Below the pieces are notes generated by a model. That model worked only from the letters and a program-made list of their open reading frames with translations. It was not told where the DNA came from and ran no database searches. The position numbers and the translations under genes were made by a program. 64,000 nt of DNA, taken from positions 372,001-436,000 of the forward strand of contig NZ_FUXP01000001.1 of NCBI RefSeq assembly GCF_900167055.1. Reading direction: 5' to 3'. Positions 11,028 through 18,924 of the stretch are shown here, in pieces. Numbering within the stretch: position 1 is the stretch's first letter; every line of letters starts with the position of its first letter. Origin of the DNA: Lysobacter spongiicola DSM 21749 (GTDB lineage Bacteria > Pseudomonadota > Gammaproteobacteria > Xanthomonadales > Xanthomonadaceae).

Positions 11028-11282
11028 TCAGGGCTGCCGCCTGGCCGCGCGCCGGCGGCGTGATTCCTTGGGGTCGACCTGCAGCGGTCGCAGCAATTCG
11101 ATGCGGTCCCCGTCACCCAGAGGTGTCCGCACGTCGACCACCTCGCCAAACACGGCCCAGCGCCCCACCGGGTCCATCCAGCCCGCCGCGTGCAGCGCGT
11201 CCTCGACGCACGCCCCCTGCGGCAGCTCGACTTCGACCGACTCGAAGCGCCGCGGCCAGGCGCGGATGAGCGTCACCTTCAT
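11028..11282 (-). CDS. ratB: RnfH/RatB-family ubiquitin-like protein
   Basis: UPF0125 family, small beta-grasp proteins paired with RatA in gammaproteobacteria. The 84-residue protein starts [20 protein letters not shown] and has the conserved VGRWAVFGEVVD and GDGDRIELLRPLQVDPKE, followed by an Arg-rich tail. Its ATG overlaps the ratA stop codon (11279-11282), so the two are translationally coupled. Molecular role is not established; the rnfH name comes from Rnf complex neighbours in other species. Confidence 0.85.
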   Translation of the reverse strand: MKVTLIRAWPRRFESVEVELPQGACVEDALHAAGWMDPVGRWAVFGEVVDVRTPLGDGDRIELLRPLQVDPKESRRRRAARRQP

Positions 11283-11710
11283 TCGGCTCCGCGGTCGGCG
11301 ACCTTGATGAAGTCTTCCACCATCCGGTCGGCCAGGCTCTGGAAGCCCACCGCCATCGCGGGGCCAAGCAGCTTCACGGCCGGCTCGAACGTCAGCGTGA
11401 GCGTCACCTTGCAGGCCGATTCGTCCAGCGCGTGGAATTCCCAGCGGCCGGACAGGCGCCGGAATGGCCCGTCGACCAGCCGCAGGTCGATGTGGTGCGG
11501 CGGCTCGAGCGTGTTCTCGGTGGTAAACCACGTACGCAATGCACCGAGCCCAAGGTCCAGCCTTGCCACCATGCGGTGCTCGGAGGATTCCAGGACCTGC
11601 GCCGAATCGCACCAGCCAAAGCGCCGCGGATAGGCGCCGACGTCGTTGACGAGCGCGAACATGCGGGCGGCGGAGTGTTCGACCAGAGCGGAGCGGCGGA
11701 TGGTGGGCAT
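11279..11710 (-). CDS. ratA: RatA-type START/polyketide cyclase-fold protein
   Basis: The 143-residue protein belongs to the Coq10/RatA START-domain family. In E. coli RatA has been described as a ribosome-associated toxin; the eukaryotic homologue Coq10 binds ubiquinone. It starts [24 protein letters not shown], the family N-terminus, and contains AYPRRFGWC and [16 protein letters not shown] at the end. A 13-residue longer start exists but would extend toward smpB. It is divergent from smpB (68-nt gap) and overlaps ratB, the same smpB/ratA/ratB layout as in E. coli. Confidence 0.9.
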   Translation of the reverse strand: MPTIRRSALVEHSAARMFALVNDVGAYPRRFGWCDSAQVLESSEHRMVARLDLGLGALRTWFTTENTLEPPHHIDLRLVDGPFRRLSGRWEFHALDESACKVTLTLTFEPAVKLLGPAMAVGFQSLADRMVEDFIKVADRGAE

Positions 11711-11766
11711 GGCGTCCAGTTGGGGCACTGATGGCCGGATGTATCGCACGCCACCTCCGCTTCGGG

Positions 11767-11772
11767 GACAAT
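11767..11772 (+). promoter_or_regulatory. -10-like hexamer directly before smpB
   Basis: GACAAT ends exactly 6 nt before the smpB ATG, so the transcript would begin at or next to the start codon. No clear Shine-Dalgarno is present. Confidence 0.45.
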
Positions 11773-11778
11773 GACGCG

Positions 11779-12285
11779 ATGAGCAAGAACAAAAACCAGA
11801 ACGCCAAGGATAAGGGAAAGGGTGGTGGCGGGACCATCGCGCTCAACAAGCGCGCCCGCCACGACTACCACCTGGAGGAACGCTTCGAGGCTGGCCTTGC
11901 CTTGCAGGGCTGGGAACTGAAGTCCATCCGCGCCGGTCGCGCCAACATCGGCGAGAGCTATGCCGTGGTCCGCAACGGCGAGATGTTCCTGTTCGGTGCG
12001 CAGATGACGCCGCTGATCTCGGCGTCCACGCACGTGGTTGCCGATGACCGCCGCACCCGCAAGCTGCTGCTGCACCGGCGCGAGATAGACAACCTCATGG
12101 GGCGCATCCAGCGCGACGGCTACACCGTGGTGCCGACCTCGATGTACTGGAAAGGCAACAAGGTAAAGGTCGAGCTGGCGCTGGCGAAGGGCAAGCAGGA
12201 CCACGACAAGCGGCAGGCCAGCAAGGACCGCGACTGGGCGCGCGAGAAACAGCGCGTCATGCGCGGCCACAACAAGAGCGCCTGA
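11779..12285 (+). CDS. smpB: SsrA-binding protein SmpB
   Basis: Partner of tmRNA in trans-translation. The 168-residue protein starts [15 protein letters not shown], a Lys/Gly-rich arm, then [31 protein letters not shown], the conserved RNA-binding core (shown here in parts: [12 protein letters not shown] and [12 protein letters not shown]). It ends in a basic tail [15 protein letters not shown] and REKQRVMR, which enters the mRNA channel of stalled ribosomes. The ssrA gene lies 2.4 kb downstream on the same strand, separated by an opposing kinase gene. Confidence 0.97.
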   Translation: MSKNKNQNAKDKGKGGGGTIALNKRARHDYHLEERFEAGLALQGWELKSIRAGRANIGESYAVVRNGEMFLFGAQMTPLISASTHVVADDRRTRKLLLHRREIDNLMGRIQRDGYTVVPTSMYWKGNKVKVELALAKGKQDHDKRQASKDRDWAREKQRVMRGHNKSA

Positions 12286-12303
12286 CCAGGGCGCCCGGCC
12301 CAC

Positions 12304-14505
12304 TCAGACGGATTCGACCGCGCCTGGCAGGGTGAAGTAGAAAGTGGCGCCCTGCCCCTCCCGCCCGGCGGCGCGGATGCTGCCACCATGCCGCTCCACG
12401 ATGCGCTTCACCGACGCCAGGCCAATGCCATGGCCGGCGAAGTCGGTCTGGTCGTGCAGACGCTGGAATGGCCGGAACAGCTTGTCGACATATTCCTGGG
12501 CGAACCCGGCCCCGTTGTCCCTGACGATGAACTCGTCGCCCTCGCGGCCGAACTCCACCCGCGGATGATCCACCCCACGGGTGAACTTCCAGGCATTGCC
12601 GAGCAGGTTGACCAGCAGGCTCCGCAACAGGGTCGGGTCGCCCTCTACCAACAGGCCGGGTTCGACCACTGCCTCGACGTGGTACTCCCTGTCTCCCGCG
12701 CGCAACTCATCGATCACCTCGTGCGCCATGCGGCTCAGGTCCACGCGCTCCCGGTTCAAGGGGCTGCGCCCGACCCGCGACATCTTCAACAGTGCATCGA
12801 TGAGCTCGCCCATGCGCCCGGCCGCATTGCGGACCCGCTCGAGATATCCCAACCCCGCCTCGTCCAGGCTGCCGGCGTAGCGCTCGGCCAGCACCTTGCT
12901 GAAGCCATCGATGGCCCGCAACGGCGCGCGCAGATCGTGCGAAACACTGTAGGCGAAAGCTTCCAGTTCCTGGTTGGCCTGGCTGAGCTCACGGGTGCGC
13001 AGGGCCACCCGGGCTTCGAGCGTGCGGTTGAGCGCGTGTACCCGCGCCTCCGCGCGCAGGCGCTCGGTCACGTCTTCCACCTGCACCAGGCCGGCGATGT
13101 CCTGCTCCACGCTGCTGGGCAGCGGTGCATACGTCAGCTGGGCATGGCGCGGTTCTCCCCCCTGCCGATGCAGGCGACGGGTCTCGCGGCGCACGCCCTC
13201 GCCCAGGTCCTTCATGGCCTGGCGGGTATCGGTCGTGACCGGGGACGTCTCACCGTCGTCCTCGAACAGGGTGTGGAATCCGGCTCCGACCAGCGCCTCC
13301 GGCGTGCGCCCGACGATGGTCGAAAACGCTTTGTTAGCCTCGACGATCGCGCCGTCGCTGTCCAGGAGGACCTTGCCGATCGCCGAATACTCCATCGCGG
13401 TACGGAACCGCTGCTCGCTGCGGCGATAGTCGCCCGTCATCCGGACCGCGATGGCGTGCGCTCGCGACTCGGTGCGTGCCAGCATCCAGGCGATGGCATA
13501 CATCAGCAGGGACGCGAACAGCCCCACCGCGAGGGTGCTCTGCAGATTCTTCAATCTCGGGGCGGCTGCCGCGACAGGGGGTGAGTCGAACTCCACGCGC
13601 CAGCGGCGTCCGTGCAGGTCGAGCTCGGTGTGGTGCCGGAAGGCAGGGACCTGCGAGTCCGCTTCGGTGCTCGCTGTGTACAGCAGCGCGGCGTCGTCTC
13701 CGGACACGTCATAGATGCGGAAGCGGGCATCGCGTTGCTCACGCGGCGCCAGGACCTCGCCGACCAGCTGCTCGAGCTTGAACGGCATGTACACCCAGCC
13801 CAGCATCGCCTCGCGCCGGGCCTGAGGGGTCACGGGTCGGATGTCGCCACGGTATACGGGCAGGTACAACAGCAGTCCCGTGGACCGGGCAAGCGGGTCC
13901 TGGACCAGGTGTACCGGCCCCGACAGCGCCGGCTCGCCGGTTTCCATGGACCTCAGCATCGCCTCCCGGCGGGTCGGCTCGGAGAACATGTCGAATCCGA
14001 TCGCGGCGACGTTCTCCGCAGTCCGGGGCTCCAGGTACAGGATAGGACCGTAGTTCTCGCGCTCCCCTTCCGGCCGCACGTTCAGCGTGCCCCAGCCGGC
14101 GTTGCTCCACTCCTCCTGCAGGTCTCCCACCCGCGAGCCGCGCAGGTAGCCGGCAAAGCCCAGGCCGACCATGCCCGGGAATCGCCGGGACAGCTCCATG
14201 CCCTCCACGTAGCCATACCACTGCTGCGGCGTGGGGCGCTCGACCGAGGCGAACAGCGATGTGCCGCCGCCGCCTACCAGTTCGTAGTTGACCAGCTGTT
14301 GCCGGATCAGCTCGGCCACCTCCTCCGTGCGTGCGACGAAGGCGGCCTCGGCCACGCGCAGTTCGCGCTCGTAGGCCATCCGCCACAACGCGAAGACGGA
14401 CCCCACCGAGGCGAGAAGCACCACCAGCGCCCACAGGTGTCCGCGCAGCGGGCGCAGCCTGCGTGCGGGGGTCTGGGTGGGCTGCGCTCGGTGCTGGTCG
14501 TGCAT
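12304..14505 (-). CDS. CHASE-PAS sensor histidine kinase
   Basis: Membrane sensor kinase of 733 residues. TM1 spans about 21-42 (HLWALVVLLASVGSVFAL) and TM2 about 324-343 (LAVGLFASLLMYAIAWML). Between them is a ~250-residue periplasmic CHASE domain with EGMELSRRFPGM and GFDMFSEPTRREAML. A PAS domain follows (about 365-485, MEYSAIGKVLLDSDGAIVEA), then a coiled coil, HisKA with SVSHDLRAPLRAIDGF (His near 523), and HATPase_c with LLGNAWKFT, DNGAGF and GHGIGLASVKRIV. CHASE domains sense small molecules. No response regulator is adjacent, so the partner is unknown. The ATG at 14505 is preferred to a TTG three codons upstream. Confidence 0.9.
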   Translation of the reverse strand: MHDQHRAQPTQTPARRLRPLRGHLWALVVLLASVGSVFALWRMAYERELRVAEAAFVARTEEVAELIRQQLVNYELVGGGGTSLFASVERPTPQQWYGYVEGMELSRRFPGMVGLGFAGYLRGSRVGDLQEEWSNAGWGTLNVRPEGERENYGPILYLEPRTAENVAAIGFDMFSEPTRREAMLRSMETGEPALSGPVHLVQDPLARSTGLLLYLPVYRGDIRPVTPQARREAMLGWVYMPFKLEQLVGEVLAPREQRDARFRIYDVSGDDAALLYTASTEADSQVPAFRHHTELDLHGRRWRVEFDSPPVAAAAPRLKNLQSTLAVGLFASLLMYAIAWMLARTESRAHAIAVRMTGDYRRSEQRFRTAMEYSAIGKVLLDSDGAIVEANKAFSTIVGRTPEALVGAGFHTLFEDDGETSPVTTDTRQAMKDLGEGVRRETRRLHRQGGEPRHAQLTYAPLPSSVEQDIAGLVQVEDVTERLRAEARVHALNRTLEARVALRTRELSQANQELEAFAYSVSHDLRAPLRAIDGFSKVLAERYAGSLDEAGLGYLERVRNAAGRMGELIDALLKMSRVGRSPLNRERVDLSRMAHEVIDELRAGDREYHVEAVVEPGLLVEGDPTLLRSLLVNLLGNAWKFTRGVDHPRVEFGREGDEFIVRDNGAGFAQEYVDKLFRPFQRLHDQTDFAGHGIGLASVKRIVERHGGSIRAAGREGQGATFYFTLPGAVESV

Positions 14506-14596
14506 GGCCGGCAAGCATACAAGGCGCGGCCACCGCCGCGCTCCCCCAACGCCAGGCGGATGGCTGAACCGCCGCTACGAAAGCGCTCCCGGGCCC

Positions 14597-14624
14597 TTGA
14601 GTACCGGACGGGTGGCCCTATACT
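14597..14624 (+). promoter_or_regulatory. Promoter for ssrA
   Basis: TTGAGT (14597-14602) and TATACT (14619-14624) are 16 nt apart, a good sigma70 promoter. The same bases also read CTTGAG-N14-CCCTATAC, which resembles a sigma32 promoter, so dual or heat-responsive use is possible. The mature 5' end at 14652 would be made by processing. Confidence 0.6.
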
Positions 14625-14651
14625 GGCTGTGTCAGCAATCTTGTAGTCCCC

Positions 14652-15006
14652 GGGGGTGCACTGGCTTCGACGGGGGTCGCGAAATCGCTTGGCGCATGCC
14701 GAGGGGGTAGCTTTCCTCGTAAATCCAGCTGCAAACTTTTAGTTGCCAACGACGACAACTACGCACTGGCCGCTTAAGGCCTAAGCCCCGAAACCGCTTG
14801 TGTCCGTGCTCGCGATGTAGGGTCATTTATCACGGAATCGCCGGGAGTGGCTGCCTGCCAGCACCCGGTTAACACACAGCAGGCTGGTCCGCCGATGCGC
14901 TTTGCGCACCGTGCTGTCGGTGGATGAGATCCAACGGTGAGCTAAGCATGTAGTGCCGGGGATGGAGTGCCTTCGGACGGGGGTTCAATTCCCCCCACCT
15001 CCACCA
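14652..15006 (+). ncRNA. ssrA: Transfer-messenger RNA (tmRNA)
   Basis: Rescues stalled ribosomes together with SmpB. The 5' end GGGGGTGCACTGGCTTCGAC is the conserved tmRNA start. Its first seven bases pair with CACCTCC just before the 3' ACCA, forming the alanine-type acceptor stem. The T arm is GGGGG-TTCAATT-CCCCC. The resume reading frame at 14745-14777 encodes the degradation tag ANDDNYALAA followed by TAA, with GCC as resume codon. Total length is 355 nt, normal for a one-piece tmRNA. Confidence 0.98.
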
Positions 15007-15047
15007 ATTCAAGCTCCACGCAGTGAAGCTCCAAAGCAATCAGGACG

Positions 15048-15082
15048 AGCCGGAATCCGCAAGGGTCCCGGCTTTTTCTTTT
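15048..15082 (+). terminator. Rho-independent terminator of ssrA
   Basis: Stem AGCCGG (15048-15053) with CCGGCT (15068-15073) followed by TTTTCTTTT. It lies 42 nt past the tmRNA 3' end. Confidence 0.8.
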
Positions 15083-15094
15083 CCCGCCCGGGGC

Positions 15095-15478
15095 TCACCG
15101 GAGCAATGCCGTCACCATTGCGAATCCGAGCCAGGCTGCGAGCAGGCCCAGCCCCACGCTCGCGCCTGTGTACATCGCCGCCAGCAGCGGTTCGCCCCGC
15201 CGCAGCAGCGACAGCGCATCGAGTCCGAACGCCGAGAACGTGGTGAACCCGCCGAGCAGGCCGGTGAACACGAACAGCCTCGCATCGTTGCCGAGCACCG
15301 GATGCCGATCAGCCAAACCTGCCAGCAGCCCCACCACCAGGCAGCCCAGCACGTTGACTGCGAAGGTGCTCCACGGGAATCGCGCGTGGGGCGCCAGCTG
15401 CAGGACGAGGTTGCCGAGGGCGTAGCGTGCAACGGATCCGATGAAGCCGCCTAGACCCACAAGGATGAGTGCTTTCAT
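15095..15478 (-). CDS. crcB: Fluoride exporter CrcB/Fluc
   Basis: Dual-topology dimeric fluoride channel of the inner membrane. The 127-residue protein has four TM segments and the family motifs GGFIGSVARYALG (11-23), PWSTFAVNVLGCLVVG (about 35-50) and FTGLLGGFTTFSAFGLD (about 71-87); the latter two contribute pore Asn and Phe residues. A -10-like TAAAGT sits 6 nt before the ATG. I saw no fluoride riboswitch upstream. Length and fold match the family. Confidence 0.95.
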   Translation of the reverse strand: MKALILVGLGGFIGSVARYALGNLVLQLAPHARFPWSTFAVNVLGCLVVGLLAGLADRHPVLGNDARLFVFTGLLGGFTTFSAFGLDALSLLRRGEPLLAAMYTGASVGLGLLAAWLGFAMVTALLR

Positions 15479-15484
15479 CCGGCC

Positions 15485-15490
15485 ACTTTA
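15485..15490 (-). promoter_or_regulatory. -10-like hexamer directly before crcB
   Basis: TAAAGT on the minus strand ends exactly 6 nt before the crcB ATG, the spacing expected for a leaderless transcript. No Shine-Dalgarno is seen. Confidence 0.45.
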
Positions 15491-15505
15491 CCCGCGGCAC
15501 CGCAA

Positions 15506-15949
15506 TCAGTGCCCAAGCAGTTCCAGCTGGCAGCGAAGCTGCTCCGCGTACGCTTCCCGGTCCTGCGCGCCCGGCGTGTGCGGCGCGCGTGGATATACCT
15601 GCAACATGCCGTCACCGGTCCGGCGCGGGTGCACGTGGAAGTGCAGGTGCGGCACTTCCTGGCCTGCCGCCTCGCCGATCGAATGCCAGAGACTCAGTCC
15701 GTCATTCTGGAACCTCTCCCCCACCGCCCGTGTCACGCGGACCAGCATGGTCATCAGGGCAGCTCCAGTTGCGGTGTCCAGCTCGCGGATGTCCTGCAGG
15801 TGCCGCCGCGGAACCACGAGCACATGGCCCGGATTGAACTGCCGCAGATCGATGAAGGCGACGGCCAGCTCATCTTCGCACACGATGCTCGAGGGTCCGA
15901 CCCCGGCGACGACGGCGCAGAACGGGCATCCGCCAGGGGATTCGCCCAT
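15506..15949 (-). CDS. HIT-domain nucleotide hydrolase/transferase
   Basis: Histidine-triad protein of 147 residues starting MGESPGGCPFCAVV. The Cys pair CPFC near the N-terminus and the catalytic HLHFHVHP near residue 97-104 (HxHxH) are clear, with GHVLVVPRRHLQDIREL before it. HIT proteins hydrolyse nucleoside phosphoramidates or dinucleotides. The start ATG overlaps the stop codon of the upstream membrane-protein gene (TGATG), so translation is probably coupled; no separate ribosome site is visible. Exact substrate unknown. Confidence 0.88.
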   Translation of the reverse strand: MGESPGGCPFCAVVAGVGPSSIVCEDELAVAFIDLRQFNPGHVLVVPRRHLQDIRELDTATGAALMTMLVRVTRAVGERFQNDGLSLWHSIGEAAGQEVPHLHFHVHPRRTGDGMLQVYPRAPHTPGAQDREAYAEQLRCQLELLGH

Positions 15950-16461
15950 CAGTGCCGTACCGGACGGCGCATCAGCGCCGCAAGCGCGAGTCCTGCGCCA
16001 AGCGCGGCGTAGATGCCGCCCATGGAGCGCGCCGGGAGGTGTATTTCGAAGCCTGGCGTGAGCCGCGTCGGCACCAGGTGGTAGTCCACCAGGTAAGCCG
16101 CCGTGGTCACGGCCGCCGCCGCTGTCAGCGGGTGCGGTGGCCGGCGCCTCGCCAGCAACCATTCGAATCCGGTGGCCCAGAACACGGTGCTGGCATGGTG
16201 GATGGCCACGCCCGCCGCGGTATGCCGCAGGTCCACCTCATGGCAGCGTCCGGCGGATTCTCCCCAAAGCACATGGCTGGTAGCGTTGGGGGCGCTGGCG
16301 AGGCTGCCGGTGCGTCTCCGCGCAAGCAGCGCGAAGGCCAGGCCCGACGCCGCGGCGGCTATCGTGCCCGACCCCACTGCACGGCGCAGGAGGCCGCCCC
16401 AATCAGGCGGCTCGGCGCCTTTGGATGGCGAAAAGATGTGCTGCTGAGGATGCGTCGCCAT
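15949..16461 (-). CDS. Uncharacterised membrane protein (paralogue of the 18385-18810 gene)
   Basis: 170 residues with about four hydrophobic segments. The ATG follows a strong AGGAGG. I do not recognise a named function. Shared with the gene at 18385-18810 are NATSHxxWG, IHHASxVFWAT and VPxRLTPGFExHL, in the same order and spacing, so the two are paralogues about 2 kb apart in opposite orientations. The conserved His-His and Asp-Tyr positions within membrane segments suggest a functional site rather than simple structural conservation. It is coupled to the HIT gene downstream. Confidence 0.8.
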   Translation of the reverse strand: MATHPQQHIFSPSKGAEPPDWGGLLRRAVGSGTIAAAASGLAFALLARRRTGSLASAPNATSHVLWGESAGRCHEVDLRHTAAGVAIHHASTVFWATGFEWLLARRRPPHPLTAAAAVTTAAYLVDYHLVPTRLTPGFEIHLPARSMGGIYAALGAGLALAALMRRPVRH

Positions 16462-16564
16462 GCGAGTCCTCCTGATGCATCAATGGCGGAGCCGAGGTCG
16501 CAGGCTGCACCCCGGTCCGTAAAGCGCACGTGTTGCCGAGCGGAGCATCAGCCTCAAGACACCC

Positions 16565-17032
16565 TCAGTACGGTTTGGCCACCATCAGGTAGAAGATCAC
16601 GAGGAACGCGGCAAGAGCCGGGAATCCGAGCGTGGTCCAGATCCGGAACCGCCGCCAATACTCCGGTGGCAGCGGCTCGCCCGCCGCATCGGCGGCCGCG
16701 GCGATGTCCCTCAGGCGCACCTGCAGCCACACCACGGGCAACCAACAGGCAGCGGCGAACACGAACAGGATCGTGGACCAGACGATCCACTTCGCGCCAA
16801 GGGGCACCCCCATCAGGTGGGCCAGGTAGAAGCCGCTCACCGGCTGCACCACCATGGTGGTCGCGGTGAACAGCCAGTCGGCGATCACCACCCAGCGCGC
16901 GACGACCGCCACGGCGTGCACGTCCCGCGTCCTGCTGACGAAGAACAGGTAGAAGGCGGTGCCGATGCCCGTCCCGAACAGCATGGTCGAGGACAGGATG
17001 TGCAGCCACTTCACCACGAAGTACTCGGTCAT
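16565..17032 (-). CDS. DUF2269 integral membrane protein
   Basis: 155 residues with four predicted TM helices. It starts MTEYFVVKWLHILSSTMLFGTGIGTAF (motif in parts: KWLHILSST and FGTGIGTAF), contains TMVVQPVSGFYLAH, and ends FPALAAFLVIFYLMVAKPY. This matches the DUF2269 family. Its start overlaps the stop of the SDR-DoxX gene by 4 nt (ATGA), and GGAG precedes it, so the two are co-translated. Pairing of DUF2269 with SDR-DoxX proteins recurs in proteobacteria; I know of no assigned biochemical role. Confidence 0.85.
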   Translation of the reverse strand: MTEYFVVKWLHILSSTMLFGTGIGTAFYLFFVSRTRDVHAVAVVARWVVIADWLFTATTMVVQPVSGFYLAHLMGVPLGAKWIVWSTILFVFAAACWLPVVWLQVRLRDIAAAADAAGEPLPPEYWRRFRIWTTLGFPALAAFLVIFYLMVAKPY

Positions 17033-18321
17033 GCGCGCTGCTCCGGGCGGTCCAGCTCATGCAGCAACCAGATGGCCGCCAGCAGCGGGATGTTCTTCAG
17101 CACCGGGCCATAGGGGTGCGCCCAGAACTCCGGCAGCCACAGGGTGATGGCGAAGGTGTACCCCAGGATGAGCGCCGCTTGGAGCCTGTAGACGAGCTGC
17201 CGGCGCAGGCCCGGCCACAGCATCGCGACGCCGAGCACCAGATCAAGTAGCGCCGCGCCGTACAGCGATATCCATCCCGTCGTTCCAGTCAGGCCGGTGC
17301 GGGCCAGCAGGCCCAGGCTGTCGGGTACCGGATACACCCACAGGGAGACGACGGCGGTAACGACCCACATCAGCGCCAGGGCCACGCGCAGGACCGGCAG
17401 GAGCCAGCGCAACTGGGCGCTGCGCCTCACCTCGCCGGCGCTTGCGGATTCAAGGAAGTCCCCGGGATCTAGCGGAGGCCTTCCGATCAGGCGTACCAGC
17501 GCGTCCGCGGGTGCACAGTTGCCCCGTTCGAGCATCTTCAATGTATCTGGATTGCCGATGGATCCGGGCACCTTCCCCATCAGCCACACGCCGGCCCTGG
17601 ACAACCAACCGGGCACCGGCACTACGACTCTGCGCCGCAGGCCCATCGGTGCCGCCAGCGCATCGAGATAGCCGCGCAGGGTCAGCGGACGCGGGCCGAC
17701 GACGGCCACCGTGGCGGGCGGCTCCGCGGCAGCGACCGCGGCCACCACGGCTGCGCATACATCATCCAGGTGCACCGGCTGCAGGCATTGTGGCCCGCCC
17801 CGCGGAAGTGCGAGCGCCGGCATCGTCGCCAACATGGTGAACCATCGGGCACTGGGCCCATGGGCGGAGAACACCAGCGACGGCTGCAGGATGCTGGAGG
17901 ACACGTCGAGCGACACCAGGCACCGGTCGGCCTCGCGCTTGCTGCGGTGGTAGTCGGTTTCGGCGTCTTTGTCGGCGCCCAGCGCCGATATCTGGACCAC
18001 GCGCCGTACACGCATTCGCGCGCAGGCTTCGAACAACGCGCAGGGCGCGCGCACGTGAATCGCCTCGAAGGTCTGGCTGCCATGCGAAGAGAGAATCCCG
18101 ACGGCATTGATGACCGCGTCCACACCCTCGAGCCGCGGCAGCCAGTCCGACGCGGAATGGTCGGTGAGATAGTCGATCCCGACCGCGTCGATACCCGGCC
18201 AACGGCGGCTGGCGGCAGCGACGTCGCGCACGCCCACCACCACGTCGTGACCGGCGCGCCCCAGCGCATCCACCAGGGCACTGCCGAGGAAGCCGGTGGC
18301 GCCGGTCAGCAGGACTCGCAT
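17029..18321 (-). CDS. SDR-family NAD(P)-binding protein fused to a DoxX-like membrane domain
   Basis: 430 residues. The N-terminal half is an atypical extended SDR with Rossmann motif TGATGFLGSALV (about 7-17), VINAVGIL, ISALGADKDAETDYHRSKREAD (Tyr and Lys of a YxxxK motif, here YHRSK) and a substrate-domain region to about 285. The C-terminal ~125 residues hold four TM helices of the DoxX-like family, from LRWLLPVLRVALALMWVVTA to PLLAAIWLLHELDRPE. The fusion suggests a membrane-anchored oxidoreductase acting on a lipid or quinone-like substrate; that is inference. It is coupled by ATGA to the DUF2269 gene and divergent from a paralogous membrane protein gene. Confidence 0.85.
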   Translation of the reverse strand: MRVLLTGATGFLGSALVDALGRAGHDVVVGVRDVAAASRRWPGIDAVGIDYLTDHSASDWLPRLEGVDAVINAVGILSSHGSQTFEAIHVRAPCALFEACARMRVRRVVQISALGADKDAETDYHRSKREADRCLVSLDVSSSILQPSLVFSAHGPSARWFTMLATMPALALPRGGPQCLQPVHLDDVCAAVVAAVAAAEPPATVAVVGPRPLTLRGYLDALAAPMGLRRRVVVPVPGWLSRAGVWLMGKVPGSIGNPDTLKMLERGNCAPADALVRLIGRPPLDPGDFLESASAGEVRRSAQLRWLLPVLRVALALMWVVTAVVSLWVYPVPDSLGLLARTGLTGTTGWISLYGAALLDLVLGVAMLWPGLRRQLVYRLQAALILGYTFAITLWLPEFWAHPYGPVLKNIPLLAAIWLLHELDRPEQRA

Positions 18322-18384
18322 CGTGCTGCCGACCCTGGTCCGAGCAACAGCTGGGCTCCGTGGAAACGCGCGCTGCGCCGGGCA

Positions 18385-18810
18385 ATGGTGTCCGGGGCCG
18401 TGGCAAGCGCGCTATGCACCGTGGTGGTCTCGCTCGGGGCGCGGGGCGTCGGCCGGCGCCCGGCACGCGGCACCAATGCCACCAGCCACTGGGTCTGGGG
18501 AGATGCCGCCGCCGACCAGGACCCTGCGAGCGTGCGATACACGGCGGTCGGCTACCTGATCCACCATGCCAGCTCCGTGTTCTGGGCGACCTTCTACGAG
18601 CGGTGGTTGCTGTCGCGGATTCCGCTGTCCAGGCGGCCGGCCATCGCCGCTGCCGCGATGGCCGGCGTGGCCTACACCGTCGACTACAAGGTGGTGCCGC
18701 GTCGGTTGACCCCAGGTTTCGAGTTCCACCTCTCCAGACCCTCCATTCTCGGCGCGTACGCGGCGTTCGCCGCGGGGCTGTTCCTGGTTGCCGCCACGCG
18801 CCGCCGCTAA
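18385..18810 (+). CDS. Uncharacterised membrane protein (paralogue of the 15949-16461 gene)
   Basis: 141 residues from the first ATG in frame; homology to the 15949-16461 protein continues upstream of this ATG (WAPWKRALRRA resembles the paralogue's DWGGLLRRA), so the true start may be an upstream non-ATG codon overlapping the divergent SDR promoter region. Motifs NATSHWVWG, IHHASSVFWATFYE and VPRRLTPGFEFHL align with the paralogue. Several hydrophobic helices. Function unknown. It is divergent from the SDR-DoxX gene with a gap of only 63 nt. Confidence 0.7.
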   Translation: MVSGAVASALCTVVVSLGARGVGRRPARGTNATSHWVWGDAAADQDPASVRYTAVGYLIHHASSVFWATFYERWLLSRIPLSRRPAIAAAAMAGVAYTVDYKVVPRRLTPGFEFHLSRPSILGAYAAFAAGLFLVAATRRR

Positions 18811-18924
18811 TACCGATATGTGGCGCTCTGCATTTCGCCTCCCTGCCCGCCCGTGCGTCACCGCGGCGGGGAAATGTTGTCCCACCTTCGCGCAGCTGCG
18901 CGTGAAGCCTTTGGAGAAAAAGTC

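Noticed and set aside
15479-15505. A fluoride riboswitch in front of crcB
   Set aside because: Only 27 nt separate crcB from the upstream HIT gene and the sequence shows no fluoride-aptamer pattern.
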